A stretch of 64,000 nt of DNA, from assembly GCA_963576735.1 (NCBI GenBank), contig OY755187.1, positions 3,224,001 to 3,288,000 of the forward strand. The letters are read 5' to 3'. How positions within the stretch are numbered: position 1 is the first letter of the stretch; each line of letters starts with the position of its first letter. Origin of the DNA: Bedellia somnulentella (lineage: Eukaryota > Arthropoda > Insecta > Lepidoptera > Bedelliidae). Shown in pieces: positions 54,874 to 64,000 of this stretch. The notes beneath the pieces are model-generated. The model saw nothing but the letters and a program-made list of their open reading frames with translations, did not search any database and had not been told where the DNA came from. A program made the translations under genes and the position numbers.

Positions 54874-55116
54874 GCTGTGTAGTGCCGGCTTCGAATAGCA
54901 CAATATACCCCAATTCTTCCGATGGGTGTACGAAGAGGTGACTAAAGGTATTGGGGCTTTTAAAAGTGGTTTTTGGGTGATGCGTGTGGAGACCCATCAC
55001 CAACTCCTTTATTTTATTATCTTTCTCCCACTCAACTTTCCAAAAGGAATTTCTAATTATGGCAACCCCATCTAGAGATTTATACCCGTGAATATATGTA
55101 TGTTTGTATGTATGTA
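54874..55116 (+). mobile_element. SINE-T copy, diverged
   Basis: Complete in outline. The stem-loop is changed to AACCCCATCTAGAGATTTAT. Confidence 0.87.
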
Positions 55117-55284
55117 ATTTTATGAGCAGCTTAGACTTTTGCGAAATATGTGAATAAAAAAGGCTTTGCCGTCAATTCACCGTCTTCAATTGGGTTGTTA
55201 TATAAGTTACATAACAATTGTGGCAGCTTTACATAAAGGACTTAACCAAATAGGGAAGAAACAAAGAATGTAAGTATACTGACA

Positions 55285-55330
55285 TTCTTTGTCGGCCATT
55301 GAAGAAAAATTTAATTGAATTGAATTGACA
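55285..55330 (+). mobile_element. LINE-C 3' tail scrap
   Basis: GGCCATTGAAGAAAAATTTA followed by (AATTG)n, as at the LINE-C end at 19700-19728. Confidence 0.65.
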
Positions 55331-55474
55331 TGTTTTGTCTATGACTTACAAAACTCAGGACATTGACTCAACCAATCAGGGTGCAGGGATAACTTTAGAA
55401 ACAAACGAAACAAACAACAACTGATTTTGACAATTAGTTTATAACGGTTTTTTTGTTGCAATTTTTGTACTAAA

Positions 55475-55717
55475 CATACATACATACATATACTCACGGC
55501 TATAAATCCCTAGAAGGGGTAGCCAGGGCTAAGGAATTAGAAATCCCTCCGCCACTTATGGAAAGTTGAATGGGGGAAACGATGATAAAATAAAGGTGAT
55601 GGGTTTCCAACCGCATCGCCCAAAAATCCCTTAAAAGCCCCAATACCGCTAGTCGCCTCTTACGAACACCCACCGGAAGAAATGGGGTAGTGCTATTCTA
55701 ATCCGACACTACACAGC
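55475..55717 (-). mobile_element. SINE-T copy (subfamily A), complete
   Basis: Flanked by TTTGTACTAAAC. Confidence 0.92.
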
Positions 55718-56097
55718 ATTTGTACTAAACTAAGTTTGTTTTCCGCTCTGTTTACATGAGATCTCTATGCAGAATTATATATTGCCTTTTTTGATAGTTT
55801 AAACACATTTGGAACATTAGGGGAATAATAGGATGTTACTATCCGTTTAAAGGAGGTAGCTTGATGTGTGTTATATTAGTAATATCCGTATGTTTTTTTA
55901 TATTGCTAGTTTGGTTATGCTGTAGGTTGAACCATGCATGATAAGTAGTGTTGTCTTACAGATTACACCCGCCTGATAAAATATTCGTGACATTATACAA
56001 CAGACATGGCTAAGTACTTGATTGGCAGATGGCTACAGATAAATTACCAATCATTATTATTACATTATTTTACAATATTTTTCCCATTCTGGCGATT
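55718..56097. other. No feature recognised
   Basis: AT-rich. Confidence 0.5.
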
Positions 56098-56263
56098 CAA
56101 GGCTAGCGTCCGAAGTATGAGGAATAAAAGAGCATGTATGAAAAGATTGATGGATGTGAACGAAGCTAGAGAGGTTTGTCAGGATCGTACGAAGTGGCGA
56201 TCAATAGTCTCTGCCTACCCCAATGGGAACTAATGGCGTGAGTATATGTATGTATGTATGTTT
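56098..56263 (+). mobile_element. LINE-A copy, strongly 5'-truncated
   Basis: Encodes ASVRSMRNKRACMKRLMDVN, EAREVCQDRTKWRSIVSAYP, NGN and stop, then GGCGTGAGTATATG and (TATG)n. This is the best-preserved LINE-A C-terminus. Confidence 0.9.
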
Positions 56264-56264
56264 C

Positions 56265-56340
56265 CCATTCAAGTATCAAAGGTATCTTCTAGCTCTAAGG
56301 CTCTGGCTAGCTATCATTATGGGATTTATAGCCGTGAGTT
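56265..56340 (+). mobile_element. SINE-T 3' fragment
   Basis: CTTCTAGCTCTAAGGCTCTG to TTTATAGCCGTGAGTTTGG. Confidence 0.7.
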
Positions 56341-56354
56341 TGGTATACCAGTCA

Positions 56355-56574
56355 CATTCATACATAAAGCCCAAGAATGGGTAGCCAGAGCTTCAGAGCT
56401 AGAAACTCATAAGCCACATTTGGAAGTTGATAGGGGGAAAGATGGTAGCAATAAGTAGCGTTGGTGATGGGTCCCTAACCGCATCGCCCAAGAACCACTT
56501 AAAAAGGCCCATACTCATACCCTTACTAGTGGGTAGAAAGGGGTAGTGACATTCTAAGCCGGCACTATACGGCC
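56355..56574 (-). mobile_element. SINE-T copy (subfamily B)
   Basis: From CATTCATACATAAAGCCC to CCGGCACTATACGGC, with a small deletion where CGACACCC should be. Confidence 0.87.
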
Positions 56575-56687
56575 TACCTGTTAGTAGACAGCAAATCATA
56601 TCGTATAATAGATATGAAAAAATGAGTTGAGTCAAAACCAAAAGAACCCTCTAGGTGGGCGTATTGAAAATTTTCGGAGTAATCACA

Positions 56688-56880
56688 ACTGTCTCCGCGG
56701 TTTAACGGTTAGTTTTTCAGTTCGATTCCCGGGGCGTAGAATCATAAATAACATTTGTTAGTCTTAATATCATTTGATTTATAGGTGAAAACTATTAGGC
56801 TAATGTGTTTTAAAAGTGTATCCTAATTTTAAGTATCACATCTGTGTGTTTTCCGTGTGTAAATAAATAAATAAATAAAT
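56688..56880 (+). mobile_element. tRNA-derived SINE with (AAAT)n tail
   Basis: GCGGTTTAACGGTTAG box A region, box B AGTTCGATTCCC, a body without similarity to SINE-C, and (AAAT)n at the end. Confidence 0.7.
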
Positions 56881-57907
56881 TAATCTAGTTTAAAATATAA
56901 TGTAATAGAATAGAAAACTCTTTAAAGTACAAAGAAAGAAGGAGAAACATTACGAATAAACAGAATTTAAAAACAAAATTATATTCAGTACTGTAGGATA
57001 TTGCAGACTGAATCACTTGATTATGTGAAAATGGAGATGATTTTGAGCTTCGGGGGACCGTAAACGGTATTGGTGTTAGTCTGCCAGTGCCAATCCGCAC
57101 TTGGCTTACTTGGTTTACTACGGCTTAATCGCGCTATACAAATTCAGGATAGTCTCGAGTGGTCGGTGGGAACATATACTGTGACGATGAAGTTCCAATA
57201 TAATAATAATAAAAAAACATTCAATTTTCAAAAGTACATTATGATTTGTAATAATAGCAAAAAGTGTAATTAAAAAATAATTGTATGATTTTTTGTCGCT
57301 AATCTTTTTTTAAATTCTTATAAACATTGTTTGAAACAACATTTTTAAGATCAAGGTATGGAAACAAAATATATGAAATTTTAAGAAGGCTCAAATCATT
57401 AAATCATCGCCATTCTAACAAAACACAGGAGAGCAATGTTAAAAATATTTACTCCACAAACTGTTTCGTCACGTCTTTGACATAAAAACTATAAACAAGA
57501 CGTGTCGCTGTTAGTTGTTAGTTTAATTAAACTAAACGATAACAATAACACGTTTATTGACCATTAGGAAACGGTAATAAAATGGCAGTAACCTGTATTC
57601 ACTGTATTTTTCCCTGCAATTCTAAAAGAAATGCACGAAAGTAGTTCTGAGTAACTGAAACTCATACATAATTCTTTGGAGATAAAACCTCCAATTGTAA
57701 TCTACTCAAAAGTTTATGAATAAACTGAAAGAAATCGTCTTTTAGACTCACATTTGTATGTAAATAAGAAAATAATTGACAATTTGTCACGTTTTGTTAT
57801 GGTGTAAGTTGTCAACACACCTTGTAGGCAATTTACATATTCTTCACTTCATAATAAAATAATGTTTACACGTTTTTTGTCAATTGGCTGTTGTACAATG
57901 CGAACAA
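56881..57907. other. No gene recognised
   Basis: AT-rich. The frame at 57070-57273 contains no domain. Confidence 0.5.
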
Positions 57908-58110
57908 ATAAATACATACATACATATACTTATGGCTATAAATCCCTTGAATGGGTAGCCAGAGCTAGGGAATTAAAAATTCCTCAGCCACTTTTGGAAG
58001 TTGCGTGGGGAAAAGATGGTGAAATAAAGGTTTTTGGTGATGGGTCTCCAAACGCATCGCCCAAAAATCCATTAAAAGCCCCAATACCGTTAGTCGCCTC
58101 TTACGTACTA
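57908..58110 (-). mobile_element. SINE-T copy (subfamily A), head missing
   Basis: Ends at GTCGCCTCTTACGTAC, 170 bp upstream of the CRE of the small gene. Confidence 0.85.
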
Positions 58111-58279
58111 TACTTAATAATATGTACTTATTTTATGAAAACCAAAATATTTTGTAATGTATCTTCTGTGATATGCAATAAACTATTTCAATTTAATATT
58201 TTATCCTGAAACTATAGCTATGACGCAGCCCAACTTCCCTGAAACCCAAACACTACTCGACAACCCTATCTAATCAAAG

Positions 58280-58318
58280 TGACGTCACGTGACGCGACAT
58301 CATCCAAGCGTATAAATA
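58280..58318 (+). promoter_or_regulatory. Compact promoter: CRE, E-box, TATA box
   Basis: Palindromic TGACGTCA (58280-58287) overlaps CACGTG (58286-58291), and TATAAATA lies at 58311-58318. Transcription should begin near 58340. CRE/ATF plus a strong TATA box is typical of rapidly inducible genes. Confidence 0.7.
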
Positions 58319-58392
58319 GAAGCGCGGCTCCGCCCCCTCCTCATTCGCTCGCGGAACATACTGTGACACACATCCTTACACTACTCAACAGA

Positions 58393-58686
58393 ATGGTTGT
58401 AAAACTTGAAACCGCCGTTTCTCTGTACGGAGATTTCTTCCCGAACTGCGGGAAAATGTTCCAAGAAAAATCACCCAACGCTCCGAGGAGGCCAAAACGC
58501 CAAGCTGCTTTACCAGCCCTCGTTGAAGACGATTCGGAGCCAGAAAACTATGAGCCAGAAGTCAGAAGACCAAATCTAACCCGAGCTGATGCTTTGCGAA
58601 GACAACACTCCCTGTCGCCACAACGAAGGGAAAAACTGCGAAGGCAATTAGTACTTCCATCGTTGTCAGAAGATGAAGAACCTTGA
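58393..58686 (+). CDS. Intronless 97-aa charged protein, unknown function
   Basis: I chose the ATG at 58393 because the TATA box at 58311-58318 puts the transcript start after the longer in-frame ATG at 58279, which overlaps the CRE. The protein starts MVVKLETAVSLYGDFFPNCG (a possible short hydrophobic/aromatic helix), has a basic PRRPKRQ patch (residues 31-37, NLS-like), an acidic VEDDSEPENYEPE stretch (44-56), a basic SLSPQRREKLRRQ segment (73-85) and an acidic end LSEDEEP. There is no signal peptide, membrane segment or cysteine pattern. The coding region is balanced in codon use and GC-richer than the flanks. There is no intron. AATAAA hexamers occur at 58697 and 59172. I do not recognise the family; the look is of a small nuclear regulator induced by stress or cAMP, but that is inference from promoter and charge only. 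Confidence 0.65.
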   Translation: MVVKLETAVSLYGDFFPNCGKMFQEKSPNAPRRPKRQAALPALVEDDSEPENYEPEVRRPNLTRADALRRQHSLSPQRREKLRRQLVLPSLSEDEEP

Positions 58687-59171
58687 ACAAGAAACAAATA
58701 AAAAAGTGGAGAAAATATTCTCGCTATGAACGGTGAAGAAAATGAAAATTCTGTCATCGAGCCGCGCTTTTCCGGTGGTTATGCAGTGTTGTGCTCTACA
58801 GGGCGCAGTCAGTTTAGGAAAGACTTATTATTTGGTGAAGACGTGAAAAGAAATATTTAAGTTTCACATTTTGGTTCGAAAGTGATATAGGTCAACTGAT
58901 GTTCAAAACAAATGTATGTGAGCCAATGTTTGCTAAACAGATCCGTGTGATGTAAATCCTTGAATTACTCATACTTGGTTTGCAGCTAGCTGTAGTATGG
59001 TAATGTATCTGGCTTGGCCTAGTTACCACTGTTGCAAGGAAAATTGTACGTCATTCAATTGTAGAGTCACTACGAGTAAAGTTTATAGTTAAGAAGATTT
59101 TCACTAAGTTAAACTAAGGTAAAATTTATTTAAATTATAAAATCTTTATGTTTTTTATCATTTACATGAAA

Positions 59172-59177
59172 AATAAA
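59172..59177 (+). promoter_or_regulatory. Likely polyadenylation signal of the 97-aa gene
   Basis: AATAAA 486 bp after the stop. The hexamer at 58697 is only 10 bp after it and is less likely. Confidence 0.4.
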
Positions 59178-59440
59178 AGTTATGTTAAATAATATATTTT
59201 TTTACTTTTAAAATACCTACCTCACACATTTAATAATGATCATGCTTCCGGCATTCACTCATAATAGAAAAGGTAGATGTTATCAATATCTATGCACATT
59301 AATACTACACTATTCAGTATAAAATTTACAAATACTCTTTAAGAGTATGTATAATATTTTAATATGCACAAAATAAGCATTTTACAACCAATATTTGTTG
59401 GTGCAGGGGTTGTCAGGAGGGGAATAAAAACTCTTATCCT

Positions 59441-59533
59441 ATACATACATACATAGACTCACGGCTATAAATCCGTCAAAGGGGTAGCCAGAGGTTCAGA
59501 AAAAGAAATTCTTCAATCACTTTTGAAAAGTAA
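59441..59533 (-). mobile_element. SINE-T copy, strongly 5'-truncated
   Basis: Tail to CAATCACTTTTGAAAAG. Confidence 0.8.
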
Positions 59534-59638
59534 TCACTGAACGGATAACAGTCTTCAAATGTTTAAGAACAGAAAAGAATAGAAAACCTCTTATATTCCA
59601 TCACAATATCAAAAACTGGCCTAATTTAAGGATTAATA

Positions 59639-59868
59639 ACATACATACATATACTCACGGCTATAAAGCCCTATAAGGGATAGCCAGAGCTTCGGAACAA
59701 AAATTCATGTGCCACTTGTGGAAGTTGAATAGGCAAATTCTGCAAGTAAATGTTTTTGGTGATGTGTCTCCAACCGCATCGCCCAAAAATCAATTAAAAA
59801 TCCCCATATCTTCGCCTCTTACGATCACCCATGGGAAGAAGTGCCATTCTAAGCCGACACTATACAGC
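59639..59868 (-). mobile_element. SINE-T copy, diverged, near full length
   Basis: CACGGCTATAAAGCCC to CCGACACTATACAGC. Confidence 0.86.
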
Positions 59869-59965
59869 TTTACTTTAAGGGTTTATATAGAAGTACAATT
59901 ATGTGGCCGTATAAGTAAAAGCGACCCTGAAAGATTGACCCTAGGGTTGCCACAATGATTATCTG

Positions 59966-60008
59966 CAGCGACCATAGAACCAACCAATAGTTGGTTGTAT
60001 GGTCGCTG
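59966..60008. mobile_element. 43-bp hAT-like hairpin with 8-bp TSD
   Basis: Two 19-base arms (CAGCGACCATAGAACCAAC and its mirror, one mismatch) around a 5-base loop, starting CAG and ending CTG, flanked by ATTATCTG (59958-59965, 60009-60016). Confidence 0.78.
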
Positions 60009-60228
60009 ATTATCTGATTCTAAGGATTCATAGAGCTGCTATCAACTTTATCTACAATACTGACCTTCTGTTTTGTATAATGTTCTCATTGAAATATGAA
60101 CAAAAGGTCAATTAAATAATTATCACAACAATGAGTTGATGAAATTTCTTGCAAAAGCTTGAAACTGCGACGCAGCAAAATAATGTTTTGTATGTTTTAT
60201 TAAAAAGGACAATATATTGATATTAATA

Positions 60229-60460
60229 TGACGACATAAGTGGCCGAGTGGATAGGTGACTAGCTCCTCGGTCCAGATGTTGCGAGTTCGATCCCCGCTG
60301 AGAGCAACATTAATGTGACGAAATGATTGTTTCTTAGTCTTGGATGTTATTTATATTTGTATTATATAATATTAAATATATCGTTAAGTTAGTATCCCAT
60401 AAAACAAGTTCTACTTAGTTTGGGGCTAACTTGATCTGTATATAAATATATCCGTATTAT
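60229..60460 (+). mobile_element. SINE-S copy, near full length
   Basis: AAGTGGCCGAGTGGATAGGT (box A of class-II tRNA type) and box B GAGTTCGATCCCC, then GAGCAACATTAATGTGACG, TTTCTTAGTCTTGGATG and GGGGCTAACTTGATCTGTA. Confidence 0.78.
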
Positions 60461-60849
60461 TTATTTATTCAATCTTAAGGTATAATTGTATGTTATTAGA
60501 AGCCGAGAAACCTAAACATTCATTGTTATTCATACATTGTTTAACATGGACGCGTAGGCCGAACTTAGGATATGAATCCATGCCTTCTACATTTGAATAC
60601 ATACTTCTTTTATTTCTGATTTTCTTGTTGTATTTCTGTAATGATATTTTTTGTATTTATTGTTTTTGTTACCTATGTGAAAAGTTAAGGAGATACCAAA
60701 ATTTATTTACTTATGTTCTATGTGTTGTTATTTTATATTCTTTTTGCTATTTCTGTTTTTTCTCCTTAATAAATAAATAAATGAAGTAAATTTCTTACCT
60801 AAAGACAAAAAGTAAGTACTAGCAGGTTAGATAATTTTCAAAAAAATTA
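60461..60849. other. No gene; low-complexity hydrophobic ORF dismissed
   Basis: The frame 60490-60780 is Phe/Leu/Cys/Tyr-rich and ends in (AAAT)n; it looks like translated repeat 3' UTR. Confidence 0.5.
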
Positions 60850-61098
60850 CCGAGTAAAGCCGGCTTAGAATGTTACTATCCCCTTTCTACCCACATTGTC
60901 GTAAGAGGCGATTAAATGTATGGGGCTTTTTTAGTTGATTTTTGAGCGATGTGGTTGGAGATGGAGACCCATCACCAACGATACTTTATTTCTACCATCT
61001 TGTCCCCTATCAACTTCCAAATGTGGCTGAGGAGTTTCTAGCTCTGAAGCTCTGACTACCCCTTTTTTTGGATTTATAGTTGTGAGTTTAAGTATATA
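60850..61098 (+). mobile_element. SINE-T copy (subfamily B), head diverged
   Basis: GCCGGCTTAGAATGTTACTA to TTGTGAGTTTAAGTATA. Confidence 0.87.
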
Positions 61099-61429
61099 AG
61101 TGAATATTTTTAAAACTCTGTTTCAATTGAAGCACCTCTTCATTCCAATCAAACAAACACAAACGCAAATCTTTCCGCTTAATAATATTGACATAGACAC
61201 AGATATCAACTCTGCGGTCAATATCGATTGATCGGTTAACAACTTGATTCGTTTCAACGAATGATGCAATCGAGTAAAAATCGATACGGTCGTTGACACT
61301 AATCTTTTAACAAATGTGCGGGCTGTCTCTCATCATCGGTTACTCCAAGCAAATTGTTTTCTCTGTAAGCTGTACTATTTAAAAGTAATGTAATGTAAAG
61401 TAATGTTTAATGTTTTACTAAGTTCAAGT

Positions 61430-61690
61430 TGGCCAACTGTAAGGAAAAATATCTTGAGGAAATTCAGATGGCTGAGTCGGTAACAGTATACTTAAACAAA
61501 GCAGAGTTATGTACCTAGTCAAGTGACATTATATTCGCACTAAACTGCAATAGAACTGTCTTATGTCACGTGGATGCACTGTCCAGGCATAAATTAGGTA
61601 CTCTGAATAACAGAAACAGGATATCAAATAATGTTCAAAGGTATGAGTATCTCTGTCACCTATTCAGGGACAATATGTACGCCTATAGAG
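61430..61690 (+). mobile_element. SINE-C copy, old, head missing
   Basis: AAGGAAAAATATCTTGAGGA, TAGTCAAGTGACATTATATT and TATGAGTATCTCTGTCACCT remain. Confidence 0.65.
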
Positions 61691-61699
61691 TTTGTACAC

Positions 61700-62010
61700 C
61701 TTTGTAGTGTAGGCCTACGATAGCACTTCCCCCTTTCTTCCCATAGGTATCAGTAAGAGGCAACTAAGGGTATCAGGACTTTTTAAGTGATTTACTAAAA
61801 TATTTATTTCACACAGTTTTTTTTACTCTTCGTCTCACAGCCCATACATGTCCCCACCAAGGGGCTCGAGCCCATCCTATATAAGGCGATTAGGCCTTAA
61901 TCCACGAGGATTTTGATTTTATTACTCATCTTATTAAAATTGCTGAGAAATTTCTCATTCCGAAACTCTGGTTACTCATCCTAGAGATTTAAATCCGTGA
62001 GTAAATGAAT
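61700..62010 (+). mobile_element. SINE-T copy, old, with a foreign insert
   Basis: Head GTAGTGTAGGCCTACGATAG. An unrelated piece at about 61795-61935 (ATTAGGCCTTAATCCACGAG) splits it; the tail is ATCCGTGAGTAAATGAATG. Confidence 0.65.
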
Positions 62011-62079
62011 GTTCCATGACAATCATTTTGAGTTTTCCTGAACGTAGCCGTGAATGTAAACGAGCCTTAAATTGGCTAA

Positions 62080-62160
62080 GAATCTCAGCAATATGGGATT
62101 TCTCACGACACGACGTTTCTGTTAAAGTTACGTCAGCTTTCTTATCATTTGTTACTCCAT
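62080..62160 (-). mobile_element. SINE-C scrap, doubtful
   Basis: CAGCAATATGGGATTTCTCA and CGACGTTTCTGTTAAAG match only loosely. Confidence 0.35.
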
Positions 62161-62351
62161 TGCTCAGCTCTTGATATTGTTATAAATACGATTGCAATAT
62201 TGATGTTTGTTCGAAGACAACTAATGAGAAATTGTTTTTGAAAAAAAAAAACAGAAATAAAACAGATTCAACCTTTTCTGTTAGAAGCATTGCCAACGAT
62301 TTATTCTTTTACTTCTAGATTTATTTATTTTATTTGTATTAAACTTTATAG

Positions 62352-62603
62352 GCTGTGTAGTATCGGCTTAGAATAGCACTACCCCATTTCTTCCGGTGGG
62401 TGTACGTAAGAGGTGACTAACGGTATTGGGGCTTTAAGGGATTTTTGGGCGATGCGGTTGGAGACCCATCACCGACAAACTTTATTTTACCATCTTCTCC
62501 CCACTAAACTTTCCAAAAGTGGCTAAGGAATTTTTATTCCTTAGCCCTGGCTACCCATCTAGGGATTTATAGCCGTGAGTATATGTATGTATGTATATGT
62601 ATG
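62352..62603 (+). mobile_element. SINE-T copy (subfamily A), complete
   Basis: Flanked by AAACTTTATAG at both ends, the cleanest definition of the element's two boundaries. Confidence 0.94.
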
Positions 62604-62714
62604 TAAACTTTATAGGCACACAAACGTTACGTTATTATACATAATGGCATTTCATAAACATAACATTTCAGTAAAAGCACCTTAACTGTGTACACAGCGT
62701 GACTAGCTTTGTCA

Positions 62715-62765
62715 GATTTGGCTGAGGACTTGTTGATTTCCATTGCTGGCTATATATATACCGGT
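62715..62765 (+). mobile_element. SINE-T scrap
   Basis: GATTTGGCTGAGGACTTGTT and ATTGCTGGCTATATATATAC. Confidence 0.4.
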
Positions 62766-62769
62766 GATC

Positions 62770-63290
62770 ATCACCAAAAAGGCCTCAGAATTTTTGGCTG
62801 TCGTCCGTCGTCCGTCACCCACAAAAAGGCAATGATTATCTAAACTGACATTATAAACTTGCGCATTTCAAAATAAATTGTTATAATTATTAGCCAACCT
62901 TTAATAGACTAAATAAGAAAACTAATTATACTTCTTGCAAATAGGAACAAAAAAGTTTGACTATCGGAATATAGTAGGTATGCCATTTACTCTTAAAAAG
63001 CATGAAAACACTTAGAGCAAAAAACTTTAAAGAGAAGGGAAATCTCGTGTTTCTATAACCACTAAAGAATCGGTTTCTATAATTATCATCAACAAAAACT
63101 TTTGATTTGAGAATTCCAATCACTGGTATTTTATTTATTTCAGAATATTTGTTAAAGTAAACAGTAACAGTAGGAGACATTTATTTAGAAAGGGACGAAC
63201 TAAATAAGAAACAAACACTATCTTAGAACCTTACCAGCCCTAACCAGTATATAGGCTATAATGCTCAGAAAAACTAGGTATACAGACTAG
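62770..63290. other. No gene recognised
   Basis: GTCGTCCGTCGTCCGTC at about 62800 is a short tandem run. The minus frame 62926-63180 has no domain. Confidence 0.5.
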
Positions 63291-63299
63291 CCTAGACTA

Positions 63300-63485
63300 G
63301 CTGTGTAGTGTCGGCTTAAAATAGCACTACCCCATTTCTACCGGTGGGTGTACGTAAGAGGCGACTCACTGTATTGGGGCTTTTTAACGGATTTTTGGGC
63401 GATACGGTTGGAGACCCCATCACCAACAACCTTTATTCTACCATACCTACCTCTTTTAGGGATTTATAGCCGTGAGTATATGTAT
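63300..63485 (+). mobile_element. SINE-T copy (subfamily A), internally deleted
   Basis: About 60 bases missing between CCATAC and CTACCTC. Flanked by AGACTAGCC. Confidence 0.88.
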
Positions 63486-63756
63486 AGACTAGCCAATATG
63501 ATAAAAAAAGGTAGGTACTACAAAACCAGTGAGCAACAATTTTATTACAAATAGTGTGACGGTAACGCATTTATTATGTTCCGATTTGTGACAATGAATA
63601 TCAATTAAAATCAATTCATAAATATTTCCTCGAGAATTCCTATACGATTTCATGGATGGTGATCAAAAGGACCATTGGTGATCAAAAGTTGAGTATTTGT
63701 GGGATTGTGAATGAATAAAAGAATAGATAAATTGATAAGTCATTTAATGATATAAA

Positions 63757-64000
63757 GCTGTGTAGTGTCGGCTTAGAATAGCACTACCCCATTTCTTCCG
63801 GTGGGTGTACGTAAGAGGCGACTAATGGACTTGGGGCTTTTTAAGGGATTTTTGGGCGATGCGGTTGGAGACCTATCACCAACAACCTTTATTCTACCAT
63901 CTTTTCCCCGCTCAACTTCCAAAAGTGGCAGAGGAATTTCTAATTCCTTAGCTCTGGCTACCCCTTCTAGGGAAATATAGCCGTGAGTATATGTATGTAT
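63757..64000 (+). mobile_element. SINE-T copy (subfamily A), reaches window end
   Basis: Complete apart from a possibly longer (TATG)n tail beyond the window. Confidence 0.92.

Noticed and set aside
58279..58392. N-terminal extension of the 97-aa protein from 58279
   Set aside because: That ATG overlaps the CRE and lies upstream of the TATA box, so it should not be transcribed from this promoter.
60490..60780. Membrane protein gene
   Set aside because: The Phe/Leu/Cys/Tyr richness comes from T-rich repeat DNA with an (AAAT)n end; no conserved pattern.

Overview
The window is eukaryotic and looks like a stretch of insect, most likely lepidopteran (moth or butterfly), nuclear genome. It is AT-rich, spliced host genes sit in long repeat-filled stretches, tRNA-derived SINEs carry the insect motif GTGAGGAAACC, and there are Helitron-like pieces ending in CTAG, RTE/Jockey-type LINEs and hitchhiking (GACA)n microsatellites. 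I see no prokaryotic gene organisation. The species cannot be named from sequence alone.

Host genes are few. On the minus strand at the left edge are the first two coding exons of a chorein-domain bridge-like lipid transfer protein (BLTP3 / UHRF1BP1-like / SHIP164 family), continuing off the window. Divergent from it, on the plus strand (about 4.2-9.5 kb), is a complete three-exon gene for a CFAP97/hemingway-like ciliary protein. All its splice sites and phases can be read, and a canonical RFX X-box lies just upstream, as expected for a cilium or sperm-flagellum gene. Near the right end (58.3-59.2 kb) is a compact intronless gene with a palindromic CRE, an E-box and a TATA box, encoding a 97-residue charged protein I do not recognise. 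Two weak candidates are given at low confidence: a possible exon at 50.1 kb and a decayed lipase-like fragment at 41.2 kb.

Almost everything else is mobile DNA. The dominant family, called SINE-T here, is about 250 bp, has no obvious tRNA head, ends in (TATG)n and makes 7-14 bp target duplications; more than 45 full or partial copies lie in both orientations. Its 3' end (a CCCC...GGG stem-loop, then GTGAGTATATG and TATG repeats) is shared with an endonuclease/reverse-transcriptase LINE (LINE-A: 28.7-30.2, 41.5, 45.7, 50.2, 56.1 kb and others) and, more loosely, with the tRNA-headed SINE-C. This points to one LINE machinery moving three families. LINE-A tails also form an unusual tandem array at 10.6-11.15 kb.

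Other mobile elements, left to right: a 1.18-kb hAT with 8-bp target duplication (1.9-3.1 kb); a 575-bp TRIM with 159-bp LTRs (8.4-8.9 kb); a GC-rich multi-copy foldback (11.4-12.6 kb); a MITE with AATT duplication (14.8-15.2 kb); a Jockey/CR1-like LINE with a second LINE nested in it (17.8-20.4 kb); Helitron-like elements carrying tRNA-like inserts (20.9-23.0, 36.7-38.2 kb); a Tc1/mariner element with about 500-bp inverted repeats and a dead transposase, sitting in a SINE-T tail (24.4-26.6 kb); a MITE with a subterminal palindrome array and a tiny basic ORF (26.8-27.35 kb); a four-unit (GACA)n-bearing tandem block (33.9-36.5 kb); a Helitron with helicase remnant inside a LINE (51.5-53.0 kb); a tandem triplication (53.2-54.8 kb); and a 43-bp hAT-like hairpin (59.97-60.01 kb).

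Functionally the host genes do not form a pathway. The window reads as two divergent housekeeping/ciliary genes and one inducible-looking small gene in a layered graveyard of transposons, where nested insertions and target duplications allow relative dating.
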